64,000 nt of DNA from Rhizobium viscosum (lineage in GTDB: Bacteria > Pseudomonadota > Alphaproteobacteria > Rhizobiales > Rhizobiaceae): assembly GCF_014873945.1 (NCBI RefSeq), contig NZ_JADBEC010000002.1, positions 1,116,001 to 1,180,000 on the forward strand, in the 5' to 3' direction. The notes under the pieces were generated by a model. It was not told the DNA's origin. It saw only the letters and a list, made by a program, of their open reading frames with translations, and made no database searches. How positions within the stretch are numbered: position 1 is the stretch's first letter; each line of letters starts with the position of its first letter. Made by a program: the position numbers and the translations under genes. Below, in pieces: positions 8,490 through 16,951 of this stretch.

Positions 8490-9235
8490 TACTCAGCACA
8501 AAAGCGTTGGGGGCGGTTTACGGCACGCGGCCTGTCCTCAGCGAGGTATCGTTGCCTCCATGCCACGGAGGAGAAATCATCGCGCTGATCGGAGCCAATG
8601 CGGCTGGTAAGTCAACGCTTCTGCGTCGTATAGCCGGCATTCTTCCGGGTGCCGGAGAATGTCGGCTGTCCGGCGTCGACGATCGCGAAACGGCGATCGC
8701 TTACATGCCGCAGGATCAGGTGAGCGGAGCGGCGTTGACCGTCTTCGAAGCCGTGCTTTTGGCGCGCAAGCAGACTAGCGGCTGGAAGCTGGCTGATGCA
8801 GATCTCCATGAGGTCGAGCGAGCATTGGCCGCCTTGCAAATCGCAAATCTCGCGTCCGAATATGTTTCGGAGTTGAGCGGCGGTCAGCGCCAGCTCGTGG
8901 CCCTTGCGCAATGCGTTGTCCGCACTCCGACGGTGCTACTTCTCGACGAGCCGACGAGCGCCCTTGATCTCCATCGTCAATTCGACGTCATGAGGCATGT
9001 CAGGTCGCTGGCGAAGGAAAAGGGACTACTCGTCATCATCGCGGTGCATGACCTGAATCTGGCGATGAAGTTTGCAGACAAGATCGCCATTCTTGCGCAT
9101 GGAACATTGCATGCTTTCGGCCCGGTCACCGAAGTGCTGACGCCCGGAAATCTCGAGGCGGCATTTCGTGTGAAAAGCCGTCTCGAGACATGTTCTCAAG
9201 GCAAGCTTCACCTGATCGTCGATGATGCAGTGTGA
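8483..9235 (+). CDS. ABC ATPase of siderophore importer (FecE/FhuC-type)
   Basis: A 250-residue nucleotide-binding subunit. Walker A is GANAAGKS (residues 37-44), the signature is LSGGQ (131-135), Walker B is VLLLDEP, and the D-loop SALDLH and switch histidine in IAVHDLN follow. Its start GTG 8483 lies inside the end of the permease gene. It powers the importer and is the last plus-strand gene of the siderophore operon. The next gene, the outer-membrane receptor, is convergent and ends 27 bp away. No strong terminator hairpin is visible in that gap. Confidence 0.92.
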   Translation: MVVLSTKALGAVYGTRPVLSEVSLPPCHGGEIIALIGANAAGKSTLLRRIAGILPGAGECRLSGVDDRETAIAYMPQDQVSGAALTVFEAVLLARKQTSGWKLADADLHEVERALAALQIANLASEYVSELSGGQRQLVALAQCVVRTPTVLLLDEPTSALDLHRQFDVMRHVRSLAKEKGLLVIIAVHDLNLAMKFADKIAILAHGTLHAFGPVTEVLTPGNLEAAFRVKSRLETCSQGKLHLIVDDAV

Positions 9236-9262
9236 AGCCTGCCTTGGCTACTTTCAATCGCC

Positions 9263-11407
9263 TCAGAAGTCTGTGGTCATCGATACCTTGAAGGTGCGCG
9301 GCGCACCCTGGGCGATCGTGCTGAAGCTGGCGACCCCAGACCAGTAGTCCTTATCGAACACGTTTTCGACGGAGGCCCGGAATGTGACGGGCCTCGTTTC
9401 GATTTCCGTCTTGTAGCGCGCGCCAAGGTCAAGCCGCGTCCAGGAAGGTATCTTCAGCGTGTTCGTCGTGTTGATATACTGTTCGCCGGTGTGAATGACA
9501 TTGGCCGTCAGCGTCAGGCCTTCCAGGAAAGACGCATCCCATTCTGCCCCGATGTTCGCCTGGATCTTTGGCACGCCGATCGGGCGCTTGCCGCGGGTCG
9601 CAGCGCTTGACGTATTCGTCAGTTCACCATCCATCAGCACCAAGCCGCCAAGCAAGCGCAGATCGTCCGTGACTTCGCCAAACACGTTGAACTCAACGCC
9701 GCGATTGCGCTGTTCCCCGCCGGCGGTAAAGAGCTGGCCGCCGCCGCTTGGCTCCAACTGGCCGAAGGGCTTCTCGATCTGGAATGCGCTGACGGTCATG
9801 GCAATCTGTCCGAGGTCGATTTTGGTACCGATCTCGTATTGTGTCGTCTTGTATGGAGCGAGCGTTTCGCCCGCATTGATGGCCGTGGTGGGAGCAGTAT
9901 CGCCTATGCTCAGGCCCTGCGCGTAGTTGGCATAGAAGGAAACCTCGTCCCAGGGGCGGACAACGAGGCCAAAGAGGGGCGTGACGGCGTCCTCGTCCGA
10001 AGACGATGAGACAGCGCCTGTTGTTGCATTGAAGTTCTTCGAATCGATCTGCTGGAAGCGACCGCCAAGAGTGAGCTGCACGCGCTCGTCGAGCATCGAC
10101 AAGGTGTCCGACAGGCCAACGCCGGACAGCCTGGCTTCAGAGACCTTCGGCACTGAACTGGGATCGGCGACGAACTGCTCGATACGACGGACAGGGTCGT
10201 ACATATTGCTCAGCTGGGCAGTTCCTGAAACGATCGCACGATCGAGGCTCTGGTGCAGATAGCTCGCCTGCAGGGTCATTGTGTGGGAGATCGGCCCCGT
10301 GTCAAACTTGGTACGGATACCCGTTTCTGCCGTCAGTCTGTCGACGTCGAACACCGCATTCTGTGGCGTGATGGTGACATCGCCGGCCGAATTCAGGATG
10401 GTCGGCAGACCAAAAAGGCGATGCACGTGAGAATTGCCGCCACCGACGGCGCCAAACCAGGTGATATCGTCGGTCAGATCATATTCGACCCTGCCCAGGA
10501 CCGAGCGGTCCGCGCTTTTCGACCACTCCCACGGCTCCTGAACATTGAGCGATCCATCGGGTGCGCTTGGCACGATCAAACCGGTGGTTTGAAAGAAGGG
10601 ACGCTGCGGCGCGTCAAAAGTTTCGCGCTGTCCGATCACGTCGAGTGTGGCTCGAAGATTTTCCCCTTGATAATCAAGAGCCAAGGCTCCAACGTAAAAG
10701 TCCCGTGTCTGATCATCAATCGGGGTGTCGCCACCGTGGACACTGCCGTTAAGACGAATACCGAATTGCCGTTCGTCGCCGAACCGCCGCGACACGTCGA
10801 CATGAACACCGCCCTGAAAGTCGGAAGCGTAATCTGTCGTCAGCCGCGTCAGATCCTCATCGAGCGCCCGCTTCGGAACGATGTTGATGGTGCCGCCGAC
10901 GGCGCTGTTGGGAGAGATTCCGTAAAGGAAAGCTGTCGGACCCTTTAGCACCTCGACCCGCTCGGCATATTCGGTGAAGACCCGGTACGTAGGGGCGATG
11001 CCATAAATCCCATCAAACGCGATTTCGCCGGCGTTGCCTTCGCCGACCGGAAAGCCTCTGATGTAGAAAGAGTCCAACATCCCCCCCGAGGAGTGGGTGT
11101 TTCTGACAGACGGATCGTTGTCCATCACCTCGCCCACGGTCTGGGCACCCTGGTCCTCGATTTTCTGAGATGTATACCCAGTCACATTAAAAGGGGTCTC
11201 CATGAAATCTCGGTTTCCCAGCGCTCCCAGGCGAGCGCCCTTGGCGACCTGACCGCCTGCATATTCTTCCGGGAGGGTTCCGATCGTGGACGTGGTGTCT
11301 TTCTTCGCGGTAATCACTATTGGTGCCAATTCGGTGGCACTCTGCCCGTATGCGGCACCGTTTGCCACAGCGCTCATAACGACTGTGCACCCCAACATAA
11401 ACTTCAT
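9263..11407 (-). CDS. TonB-dependent siderophore receptor
   Basis: A 714-residue outer-membrane receptor. ATG 11407 is preceded by AGGGGA and followed by a signal peptide ending near Tyr-Gly-Gln. A TonB-box-like APIVITAKK comes next, then the plug domain with RVEVLKGPTAFLYG and GGTINIVPKR, and the beta-barrel to a terminal phenylalanine (STDF). Length and plug motifs match ferric-siderophore receptors of the FpvA/FhuE class. It is convergent with the siderophore operon and has its own iron-responsive promoter region (IRO box at 11480-11494). It most likely recognises the siderophore made by the adjacent operon. A longer in-frame start at 11464 is less likely because it has no signal peptide at its N-terminus. 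Confidence 0.92.
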   Translation of the reverse strand: MKFMLGCTVVMSAVANGAAYGQSATELAPIVITAKKDTTSTIGTLPEEYAGGQVAKGARLGALGNRDFMETPFNVTGYTSQKIEDQGAQTVGEVMDNDPSVRNTHSSGGMLDSFYIRGFPVGEGNAGEIAFDGIYGIAPTYRVFTEYAERVEVLKGPTAFLYGISPNSAVGGTINIVPKRALDEDLTRLTTDYASDFQGGVHVDVSRRFGDERQFGIRLNGSVHGGDTPIDDQTRDFYVGALALDYQGENLRATLDVIGQRETFDAPQRPFFQTTGLIVPSAPDGSLNVQEPWEWSKSADRSVLGRVEYDLTDDITWFGAVGGGNSHVHRLFGLPTILNSAGDVTITPQNAVFDVDRLTAETGIRTKFDTGPISHTMTLQASYLHQSLDRAIVSGTAQLSNMYDPVRRIEQFVADPSSVPKVSEARLSGVGLSDTLSMLDERVQLTLGGRFQQIDSKNFNATTGAVSSSSDEDAVTPLFGLVVRPWDEVSFYANYAQGLSIGDTAPTTAINAGETLAPYKTTQYEIGTKIDLGQIAMTVSAFQIEKPFGQLEPSGGGQLFTAGGEQRNRGVEFNVFGEVTDDLRLLGGLVLMDGELTNTSSAATRGKRPIGVPKIQANIGAEWDASFLEGLTLTANVIHTGEQYINTTNTLKIPSWTRLDLGARYKTEIETRPVTFRASVENVFDKDYWSGVASFSTIAQGAPRTFKVSMTTDF

Positions 11408-11776
11408 GTAAAAATCCCCTAACCAGTCATCGCCTGATCTCGTAAGCCGCGACCATCGGCACAAAACCGCTAAATAACATGATAAAAGATGTCAAGTTTT
11501 AATGGTATGCATATGTCCTTGAAGCCACAGGACAATCATCGTCTTGAGGGGCGGTGAGGCCGGATACGGCTTTCCTTATGCACAAACACCAAAAATGGCC
11601 GCGCCGTATGACCGCAAGCATGGGCTACAAGGCGCAGTCCAGCAGTGACGAAATTGACTGATAACACCTCAAGTCGACCGATCGGCCAAATGAGACGCAC
11701 CTTGCTCTTGAAACGGAACGAACCGCCGGCCAGGAAGCTCTAGCTACAACGAATAGGACTAGATTGCGAATAAATC
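11408..11776. other. Intergenic region between receptor gene and sugar-acid operon
   Basis: These 369 bases hold the receptor promoter and IRO box in an AT-rich stretch at about 11465-11515. The remainder (11520-11776) is downstream of the aldehyde dehydrogenase gene. No coding region with family features and no clear terminator was found there. Confidence 0.6.
11480..11494 (-). promoter_or_regulatory. IRO box (RirA-type iron operator) overlapping a TTGACA -35
   Basis: Positions 11480-11494 carry TGA-N9-TCA, the published form of the rhizobial IRO motif bound by RirA. It lies about 73 bp upstream of the receptor start. On the minus strand TTGACA (complement of 11490-11495) overlaps one arm, so bound repressor would cover a -35 element. 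A six-base constraint alone is common by chance; position, AT-rich context and the iron-uptake gene raise confidence. Confidence 0.55.
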
Positions 11777-13207
11777 TCACGCCAGCGTGTACGCGGTCTT
11801 GACGGTCGTGAAGAATTCGGCGGCGTACTTGCCTTGCTCGCGCGAGCCGAAGGACGATGCCTTGCGGCCGCCAAAGGGAACGTGGAAGTCGACGCCCGCC
11901 GTCGGCAGGTTGACCATCACCATGCCGGCTTCCAAGTTGCGCTTGAAGTGCGTCGCATGCTTCAGGCTCGTCGTCGCGATACCGGCAGACAATCCGAACG
12001 GCGTGTCATTGGCAACGCTGAGCGCTTCTTCGTAATCCCTGACGCGAATGACGGAGGCGACCGGTCCGAAGATCTCTTCGCGGCTGATGCGCATCTGGTT
12101 GGTGGCTTCGGTAAACAGCGTCGGCTGCAAGTAGAAGCCCGGATTTTCGCGGGTGATGATGTCACCGCCGAAAGCGAGCTTGGCGCCTTCGCGCTTGCCG
12201 ATCTCGATGTAGTCGATGTCGGTCGCCAGCTGGCGTTCGTCAACGACCGGGCCGATATGGGTGCCGGCCTTCAAGGCATCGTCGACAACCAGCGTCTTCA
12301 GCTTCTCGGTCAGGGCCGCGACGAACTTGTCATGGATGCCCTCGGTGACGATCAGGCGCGAGGAAGCGGTGCAACGCTGGCCGGTCGAGAAGAAGCCGGA
12401 ATTGGCCGCGGCTTCAACAGCAACGGTGAGGTCGGCATCATCGAGAACGACCATCGGGTTCTTGCCGCCCATTTCCAGCTGGAACTTGCGGTTATGTTCA
12501 ATGGAGGCAGCTGCAACGCGCTTGCCGGTGCCGGTCGAGCCGGTGAAGGTGATGGCAGCGAGATCGGCGCTGTCGAGCATGGCCTGACCGACGACCGAGC
12601 CCTTGCCCATGACGAGGTTCAGGACGCCCTTCGGCAGGCCGGCGCGATGCAGGATGTCGACGATGGCGTGGGCGCAGCCCGGAACCAGTTCGGCCGGCTT
12701 GAAGACGATGGTGTTGCCGTAGCAGAGCGCCGGCGCGATCTTCCAGGCCGGAATGGCGATCGGGAAGTTCCAGGGCGTGATGATGCCGACAACGCCGACG
12801 GCTTCGCGAGTAATTTCGACGCCGATATTCGGGCGAACCGACGGCAGTACTTCGCCTGCAAGGCGCAGGGCTTCACCGGCAAAGAAGTCGAAGATCTGGC
12901 CGGCGCGGATGGTTTCGCCGATGGCTTCCGGAAGCGTCTTGCCCTCTTCGCGGGCGAGCAGGCGGCCAAGCTCTTCCTTGCGGGCCATGATCTCATCGGA
13001 CGTCTTCTTCAGGATCGCATGGCGTTCCAGAATGCCCGAGCGCGACCAGGCCGGGAAGGCCTGCTTGGCACCGGCGATTGCAGTCGTCGCATCGCTGAAG
13101 CTCGCCCGGGCATAGAGCCCGACGACATCCTTCGTATTCGAAGGGTTTATGTTCTCGATAGCGTCTTCGCCAGCAACCCATTCGCCGGCAATCAGGTTCT
13201 TGTACAT
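11777..13207 (-). CDS. NAD(P)-dependent aldehyde dehydrogenase, 2-ketoglutarate-semialdehyde/succinate-semialdehyde type
   Basis: A 476-residue aldehyde dehydrogenase superfamily enzyme. ITPWNFP binds cofactor, the general base lies in LEMGGKNP, and the catalytic cysteine is C279 in GQRCTASSR. EEIFGP and the C-terminal PFGG are also present. AAGGA precedes ATG 13207. The N-terminal MYKNLIAGEW and overall features resemble the 2-ketoglutarate-semialdehyde dehydrogenases of non-phosphorylative pentose and aldarate pathways. It is the last gene of the operon headed by the IlvD/Edd dehydratase at 14997-16727, consistent with a final step yielding 2-ketoglutarate. Glycolaldehyde or succinate semialdehyde are alternative substrates. 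Confidence 0.85.
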   Translation of the reverse strand: MYKNLIAGEWVAGEDAIENINPSNTKDVVGLYARASFSDATTAIAGAKQAFPAWSRSGILERHAILKKTSDEIMARKEELGRLLAREEGKTLPEAIGETIRAGQIFDFFAGEALRLAGEVLPSVRPNIGVEITREAVGVVGIITPWNFPIAIPAWKIAPALCYGNTIVFKPAELVPGCAHAIVDILHRAGLPKGVLNLVMGKGSVVGQAMLDSADLAAITFTGSTGTGKRVAAASIEHNRKFQLEMGGKNPMVVLDDADLTVAVEAAANSGFFSTGQRCTASSRLIVTEGIHDKFVAALTEKLKTLVVDDALKAGTHIGPVVDERQLATDIDYIEIGKREGAKLAFGGDIITRENPGFYLQPTLFTEATNQMRISREEIFGPVASVIRVRDYEEALSVANDTPFGLSAGIATTSLKHATHFKRNLEAGMVMVNLPTAGVDFHVPFGGRKASSFGSREQGKYAAEFFTTVKTAYTLA

Positions 13208-13267
13208 GCTGATTTTCCTTCAGAAGGCGCCTGTCGCGGCGTCGAAAAGCGACCGTTCAGCCCATCA

Positions 13268-14203
13268 TCATCGATTGGAAAAATGCTCCAGCAGCGCCTC
13301 GACCAGCCGGTCGCCCATCTGCTGGCGCGTTTCGCGCGTGCCGCTGCCCATATGGGGAGAGAGCACGACACGTGGGTCTTTCCGCAGCGCTTCCGGCACA
13401 TGCGGCTCCTTGCCGAAGACATCGAGACCCGCCCCGGCTATGCCGTCGCGCGCCAGCGTCGAGATCAGCGCCGGTTCGTTGACGATGGTGCCGCGGGATA
13501 TGTTGACCAGAAAGCCATCCGGGCCGAGGGCATCGAGCACACTTTGATCGATGAGACCAATTGTTTCCGGCATTGCGGGGCAGGTCACGATCAGCAGGTC
13601 CGCCCAAGCTGCAAGTTCCGTGGCCGTCTGGAAATAGGCCACATCCACCGGCTTCTTGCGGGGCCCTTGATAGGCGACCGTCGCGCCCGTTGCCTGCAGA
13701 CGTTTGGCAACGGCGGAGCCGATATGCCCGAGACCAATGATGCCTGTTTTCAGTGACCGCAGGGAGCGGCCAAGCGGAAACGTGCCACCATTCTCCCAAC
13801 TGCCATCCCGAACGAAATCATGACCACGAACCGTACCGCGGGTTACGGAGACAGCAAGCGCCACAGCGAGATCGGCGACATCTTCCGCAAGGATTTTCGA
13901 AGTGTTGTGTACCGCAATGCCCCGCGCGCGTGCCGCCTCCACATCAATGCCGTCGAGGCCTGCGCTGTAGCTGGAAATGATTTCCAGCGCCGGCATGGCG
14001 TCGAGCATCGCCTTGTCGATATGGGCGTGGCGCACTGCAATACCGCGGATTTTCGATCCCTGCTCGGCAAGGAGGCGCATGCCCTCATCATGGTCTTTTG
14101 GAAAGTGGATGATGTCGAATGCTTCGTGGAGCTCCCTCTCTGTCTTTTCCGGGAGGTGAGCCGCCTGAAGAATGGTGATGTCCTTGTGCATGTGATCCGC
14201 CAT
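13268..14203 (-). CDS. D-isomer-specific 2-hydroxyacid dehydrogenase (hydroxypyruvate/glyoxylate reductase-like)
   Basis: A 311-residue protein with the split catalytic and Rossmann domains of this family. The nucleotide site is GLGHIGSAVA, the substrate arginine is in NISRGTIVNE, the catalytic glutamate in GKEPHVPE and the catalytic histidine in LSPHMGS. The start is taken as ATG 14203; ATG 14191 with GGCGGA upstream is a possible alternative. It lies between the RraA-like gene and the aldehyde dehydrogenase gene in a minus-strand operon. It could interconvert a 2-oxoacid and D-2-hydroxyacid derived from sugar-acid breakdown. The substrate cannot be read from sequence. Confidence 0.85.
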   Translation of the reverse strand: MADHMHKDITILQAAHLPEKTERELHEAFDIIHFPKDHDEGMRLLAEQGSKIRGIAVRHAHIDKAMLDAMPALEIISSYSAGLDGIDVEAARARGIAVHNTSKILAEDVADLAVALAVSVTRGTVRGHDFVRDGSWENGGTFPLGRSLRSLKTGIIGLGHIGSAVAKRLQATGATVAYQGPRKKPVDVAYFQTATELAAWADLLIVTCPAMPETIGLIDQSVLDALGPDGFLVNISRGTIVNEPALISTLARDGIAGAGLDVFGKEPHVPEALRKDPRVVLSPHMGSGTRETRQQMGDRLVEALLEHFSNR

Positions 14204-14226
14204 GTCTTTGAGAATTTGGGAAGGTC

Positions 14227-14952
14227 TTACCGTCCTTTGACCTGACGCCATGCGGCAAAATCGACCTTCGTCTGTTCTTTCGTCGGTGGGTAAAGGCCGA
14301 TGATCGAGCGACCTTTCAGCACTTCCTCAGTCACGAAATCCTCAAACGCGGTCATTTCCACAGCCTCATCGGCAATCTCGTCGGCTATACCTGCAGGCAC
14401 GATGATCACGCCTTCCCGGTCACCGACAACAACGTCGCCGGGCCAGACAGCGACATCACCGCAGGCGATCGGCACGTTGATATCGAGTGCCTGATGCAGG
14501 GTCAGATTGGTCGGTGCGGAGGGGCGGCTATGATAGGCGGGCATGTCGAGTTCGCCGATCTCTGGGCTGTCACGAAAACCGCCATCGGTCACGACGCCGG
14601 CCACGCCGCGCACCATCAGCCGCGAGACGAGGATGGAGCCGGCAGAGGCCGCACGCGCATCCTTACGGCTATCCATGACCAGCACCGAACCGGGCGGGCA
14701 CTGCTCGACGGCGGCGCGCTGCGGATGCTCCGGGTTCTGGAAGACGGAGAGCTGGTTCAGGTCTTCGCGGGCCGGAATGTAGCGGAGTGTGAAGGCCTGG
14801 CCGACCATGTTCTTCGCCTTGGGCGCAACGGGGCGCACATCTTGAATGAACTGGTTGCGCAGACCGCGCTTGAACAGTGCCGTACACAGCGTCGCGGTGC
14901 TGACGGTTTCGTATTTCTGGCGGGTGGCATCGGAAAGGGTGTAAGCAGTCAT
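14227..14952 (-). CDS. RraA-family protein (HMG aldolase/demethylmenaquinone methyltransferase-like fold)
   Basis: A 241-residue protein with the RraA/HMG-aldolase signature: GSILVSRLMVRGVAGVVTDG followed by GFRD, the substrate arginine and metal-binding aspartate, and later the GDVVVGDREGVIIVP stretch. Catalytic members are divalent-metal retro-aldolases or oxaloacetate decarboxylases acting on 4-hydroxy-2-oxoacids. The stand-alone regulator of RNase E is shorter. Being next to an IlvD/Edd dehydratase, which makes 2-keto-3-deoxy acids, a lyase or lactone/keto-acid handling role is more likely than RNase regulation. It is translated from ATG 14952, 44 bp after the dehydratase stop. Confidence 0.8.
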   Translation of the reverse strand: MTAYTLSDATRQKYETVSTATLCTALFKRGLRNQFIQDVRPVAPKAKNMVGQAFTLRYIPAREDLNQLSVFQNPEHPQRAAVEQCPPGSVLVMDSRKDARAASAGSILVSRLMVRGVAGVVTDGGFRDSPEIGELDMPAYHSRPSAPTNLTLHQALDINVPIACGDVAVWPGDVVVGDREGVIIVPAGIADEIADEAVEMTAFEDFVTEEVLKGRSIIGLYPPTKEQTKVDFAAWRQVKGR

Positions 14953-14996
14953 GGTTCCTCCAATCAGAAATGTAGGCTGGCCGAAAACGCCGGTAA

Positions 14997-16727
14997 TCAG
15001 AAAATGTCGGGCTCACCGGCGGACTTGCCGAATTCGGTTTTCAGGAAATCGAAATCGCAGCCCTCGTCGGCCTGGGTGATGTGCTGGGAAAACATCCAGC
15101 CGTAGCCGCGCTCGAACTTGTCGGCGGGTGCGACCCATTCGGCTCGACGCTTTGCCAGGGTTTCCTCGTCCACCAGCATGTCGATCGAACGGTTCGGCAC
15201 ATCGACGCGGATGATGTCGCCGGTCCGAACCAAAGCGAGCGGACCGCCGACGTGGGATTCCGGTGCAACATGCAGGATGCAGGCGCCGTAGCTCGTGCCG
15301 CTCATGCGCGAGTCGGAAATGCGCAGCATGTCGCGGATGCCCTGCTTGATCAGCTTCTTCGGGATCGGCAGCATGCCCCATTCTGGCATGCCCGGGCCGC
15401 CTTTCGGGCCCGCATTGCGCAACACCAAGATGTGGTCGGCCGTGACATCGAGGTTTTCGTCCTCCACGGCCTTCTTCATCTCCGGATAGCTGTCGAAAAC
15501 GAGCGCCGGACCTTGATGCACCCGCAGACGCTCCTCGCAGGCCGATGGCTTGATGACGCAGCCGTTCGGCGCAAGGTTGCCGCGCAACACCGCAAGCGAG
15601 CCCTCGTGATAGATCGGGTTCGACAGCGGCCGGATGACGTCGTCGTTATAGACTTCTGCGCCTTCCAATGTGTCCCCCAGCTTGAAGCCGCTCACCGTCA
15701 TGACATCGAGATCGAGCTTGTCCTTCATCTGCGCCATCAGTGCACGCAGGCCGCCGGCATAGTAGAAATCCTCCATCAGGTATTGTTTGCCAGAGGGGCG
15801 GATATTGGCGATGACCGGCGTCGTGCGGCCGGCCGCATCCAGCTCGTCGAGGGTCAGCGGCACACCGGCGCGACGCGCCATGGCGATCAGGTGCACGACG
15901 GCATTGGTGGAACAGCCCGTGGCCATAGCGACGGCGACGGCGTTGTCGACGGACTGGCGATTGATGATCCTGTCCGGCGTCAGGTCTTCCAACACCATGT
16001 CGACGATGCGGCGACCGCAGCGGGTGGACATGCGAATGTGGTTGGCGTCGGCGGCCGGGATCGAGCTTGCGCCCGGCAGCGTCAGGCCCATGGATTCGGC
16101 GATTGCCGTCATCGTGCTTGCCGTACCGAAGGTCATGCAGTGGCCATAGGAGCGGGCGATGCCCTCTTCCACCCCGGTCCATTGTTCGTCGGTAATCGTT
16201 CCGGCTCGGCGCTCGTCCCAGTATTTCCAGGCATCAGAACCAGAGCCCAGATATTCGCCCTTGTAATTGCCGCGCAGCATCGGGCCAGCCGGCAGGAAGA
16301 TCATGGGAAAGCCTGCACTGATGGCACCCATGACAAGGGCCGGCGTGGTCTTGTCGCAGCCACCCATCAGCACAACGCCGTCGACCGGGTGTCCGCGCAG
16401 CAACTCCTCGGCCTCCATGGCGAGGAAGTTGCGATAAAGCATGGTCGTCGGTTTCAGCGAGCTTTCCGAGAGCGACTGCACCGGCAGCTCGACCGGAAAA
16501 CCTCCTCCTTGCAGGACACCACGTTTCACATCCTCGACCCGGTGCTTGAAATGCGCATGACAGGGGTTGAGATCGGACCAGGTATTGAGGATCGCGATGA
16601 TCGGCTTCTTGCCCCAGTCTTTCTCGTCATAGCCCATCTGCATCAGGCGAGAGCGATGGCCTGAAGAGCGGAGATCATCGGGAGCAAACCATCTCGCGCT
16701 TCGCAGCGCACTCACTGTCTTGGACAT
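14997..16727 (-). CDS. IlvD/Edd-family [2Fe-2S] sugar-acid dehydratase (pentonate/arabinonate dehydratase type)
   Basis: A 576-residue dehydratase starting at ATG 16727 (CAGGAA upstream). Three cysteines sit at C56 (NPCHAH), C124 (GGCDKTTP, with K126 the likely carboxylated lysine) and C197 (GHCMTFGTAST). This spacing matches the [2Fe-2S] ligands I recall for the Rhizobium leguminosarum L-arabinonate dehydratase. The catalytic serine motif SDSRMSGTSYG is also present. Such enzymes remove water from aldonic acids to give 2-keto-3-deoxy acids. It is the first gene of the minus-strand operon and has a perfect palindromic operator 64 bp upstream. Whether the substrate is a pentonate or hexonate is not decided by sequence; dihydroxyacid dehydratase (branched-chain synthesis) is unlikely in this context. 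Confidence 0.87.
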   Translation of the reverse strand: MSKTVSALRSARWFAPDDLRSSGHRSRLMQMGYDEKDWGKKPIIAILNTWSDLNPCHAHFKHRVEDVKRGVLQGGGFPVELPVQSLSESSLKPTTMLYRNFLAMEAEELLRGHPVDGVVLMGGCDKTTPALVMGAISAGFPMIFLPAGPMLRGNYKGEYLGSGSDAWKYWDERRAGTITDEQWTGVEEGIARSYGHCMTFGTASTMTAIAESMGLTLPGASSIPAADANHIRMSTRCGRRIVDMVLEDLTPDRIINRQSVDNAVAVAMATGCSTNAVVHLIAMARRAGVPLTLDELDAAGRTTPVIANIRPSGKQYLMEDFYYAGGLRALMAQMKDKLDLDVMTVSGFKLGDTLEGAEVYNDDVIRPLSNPIYHEGSLAVLRGNLAPNGCVIKPSACEERLRVHQGPALVFDSYPEMKKAVEDENLDVTADHILVLRNAGPKGGPGMPEWGMLPIPKKLIKQGIRDMLRISDSRMSGTSYGACILHVAPESHVGGPLALVRTGDIIRVDVPNRSIDMLVDEETLAKRRAEWVAPADKFERGYGWMFSQHITQADEGCDFDFLKTEFGKSAGEPDIF

Positions 16728-16790
16728 GGGTATTTCCTGTGCATGTTCTTGCCTTGCTTTCAGGATTAGCACAGGCGGAAGGCAACGGCA

Positions 16791-16812
16791 ATACACTAAT
16801 GCATTAGTGTAT
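16791..16812. promoter_or_regulatory. Perfect 22-bp palindromic operator upstream of dehydratase operon
   Basis: ATACACTAAT and its exact reverse complement flank a central GC. The core CACTAATGCATTAGTG recurs almost unchanged at 19547-19562 before the importer genes and in degenerate form at 17689-17704 before the GntR gene. It is probably the site of the FCD-type GntR encoded at 16952-17656. Confidence 0.7.
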
Positions 16813-16951
16813 GAACCAAATTAAGTGCACCTTCCTCCGCAAGACAACCGGCTGAAAGGCATGACACGAGTGATGCGAAACTAAAAGCCAGGCGCAGCAG
16901 CGCTACGAACTAGGGCCGTCCCATAAACATGAACAAGGTGAACGACGGCAA

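Noticed and set aside
1..9235. Staphyloferrin B pathway
   Set aside because: SbnA- and SbnH-like genes are present, but only one NIS synthetase is visible where three are needed, and no ornithine-cyclodeaminase-type SbnB. Genes upstream of the window could still change this.
9236..9262. Bidirectional terminator between siderophore ATPase and receptor genes
   Set aside because: Only a four-base AGCC/GGCT pairing is visible and there is no T-run; too weak to call.
11834..13756. Long plus-strand frame (640 codons) opposite the aldehyde dehydrogenase and hydroxyacid dehydrogenase genes
   Set aside because: No family motifs, arginine- and aspartate-rich composition, and it is antisense to two genes with full catalytic motifs. 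Codon bias of high-GC genes leaves this frame open.
15081..16664. Long plus-strand frame (527 codons) opposite the dehydratase
   Set aside because: Antisense to a gene with clear [2Fe-2S] cysteines and catalytic serine; its own translation is histidine/arginine-rich and featureless.
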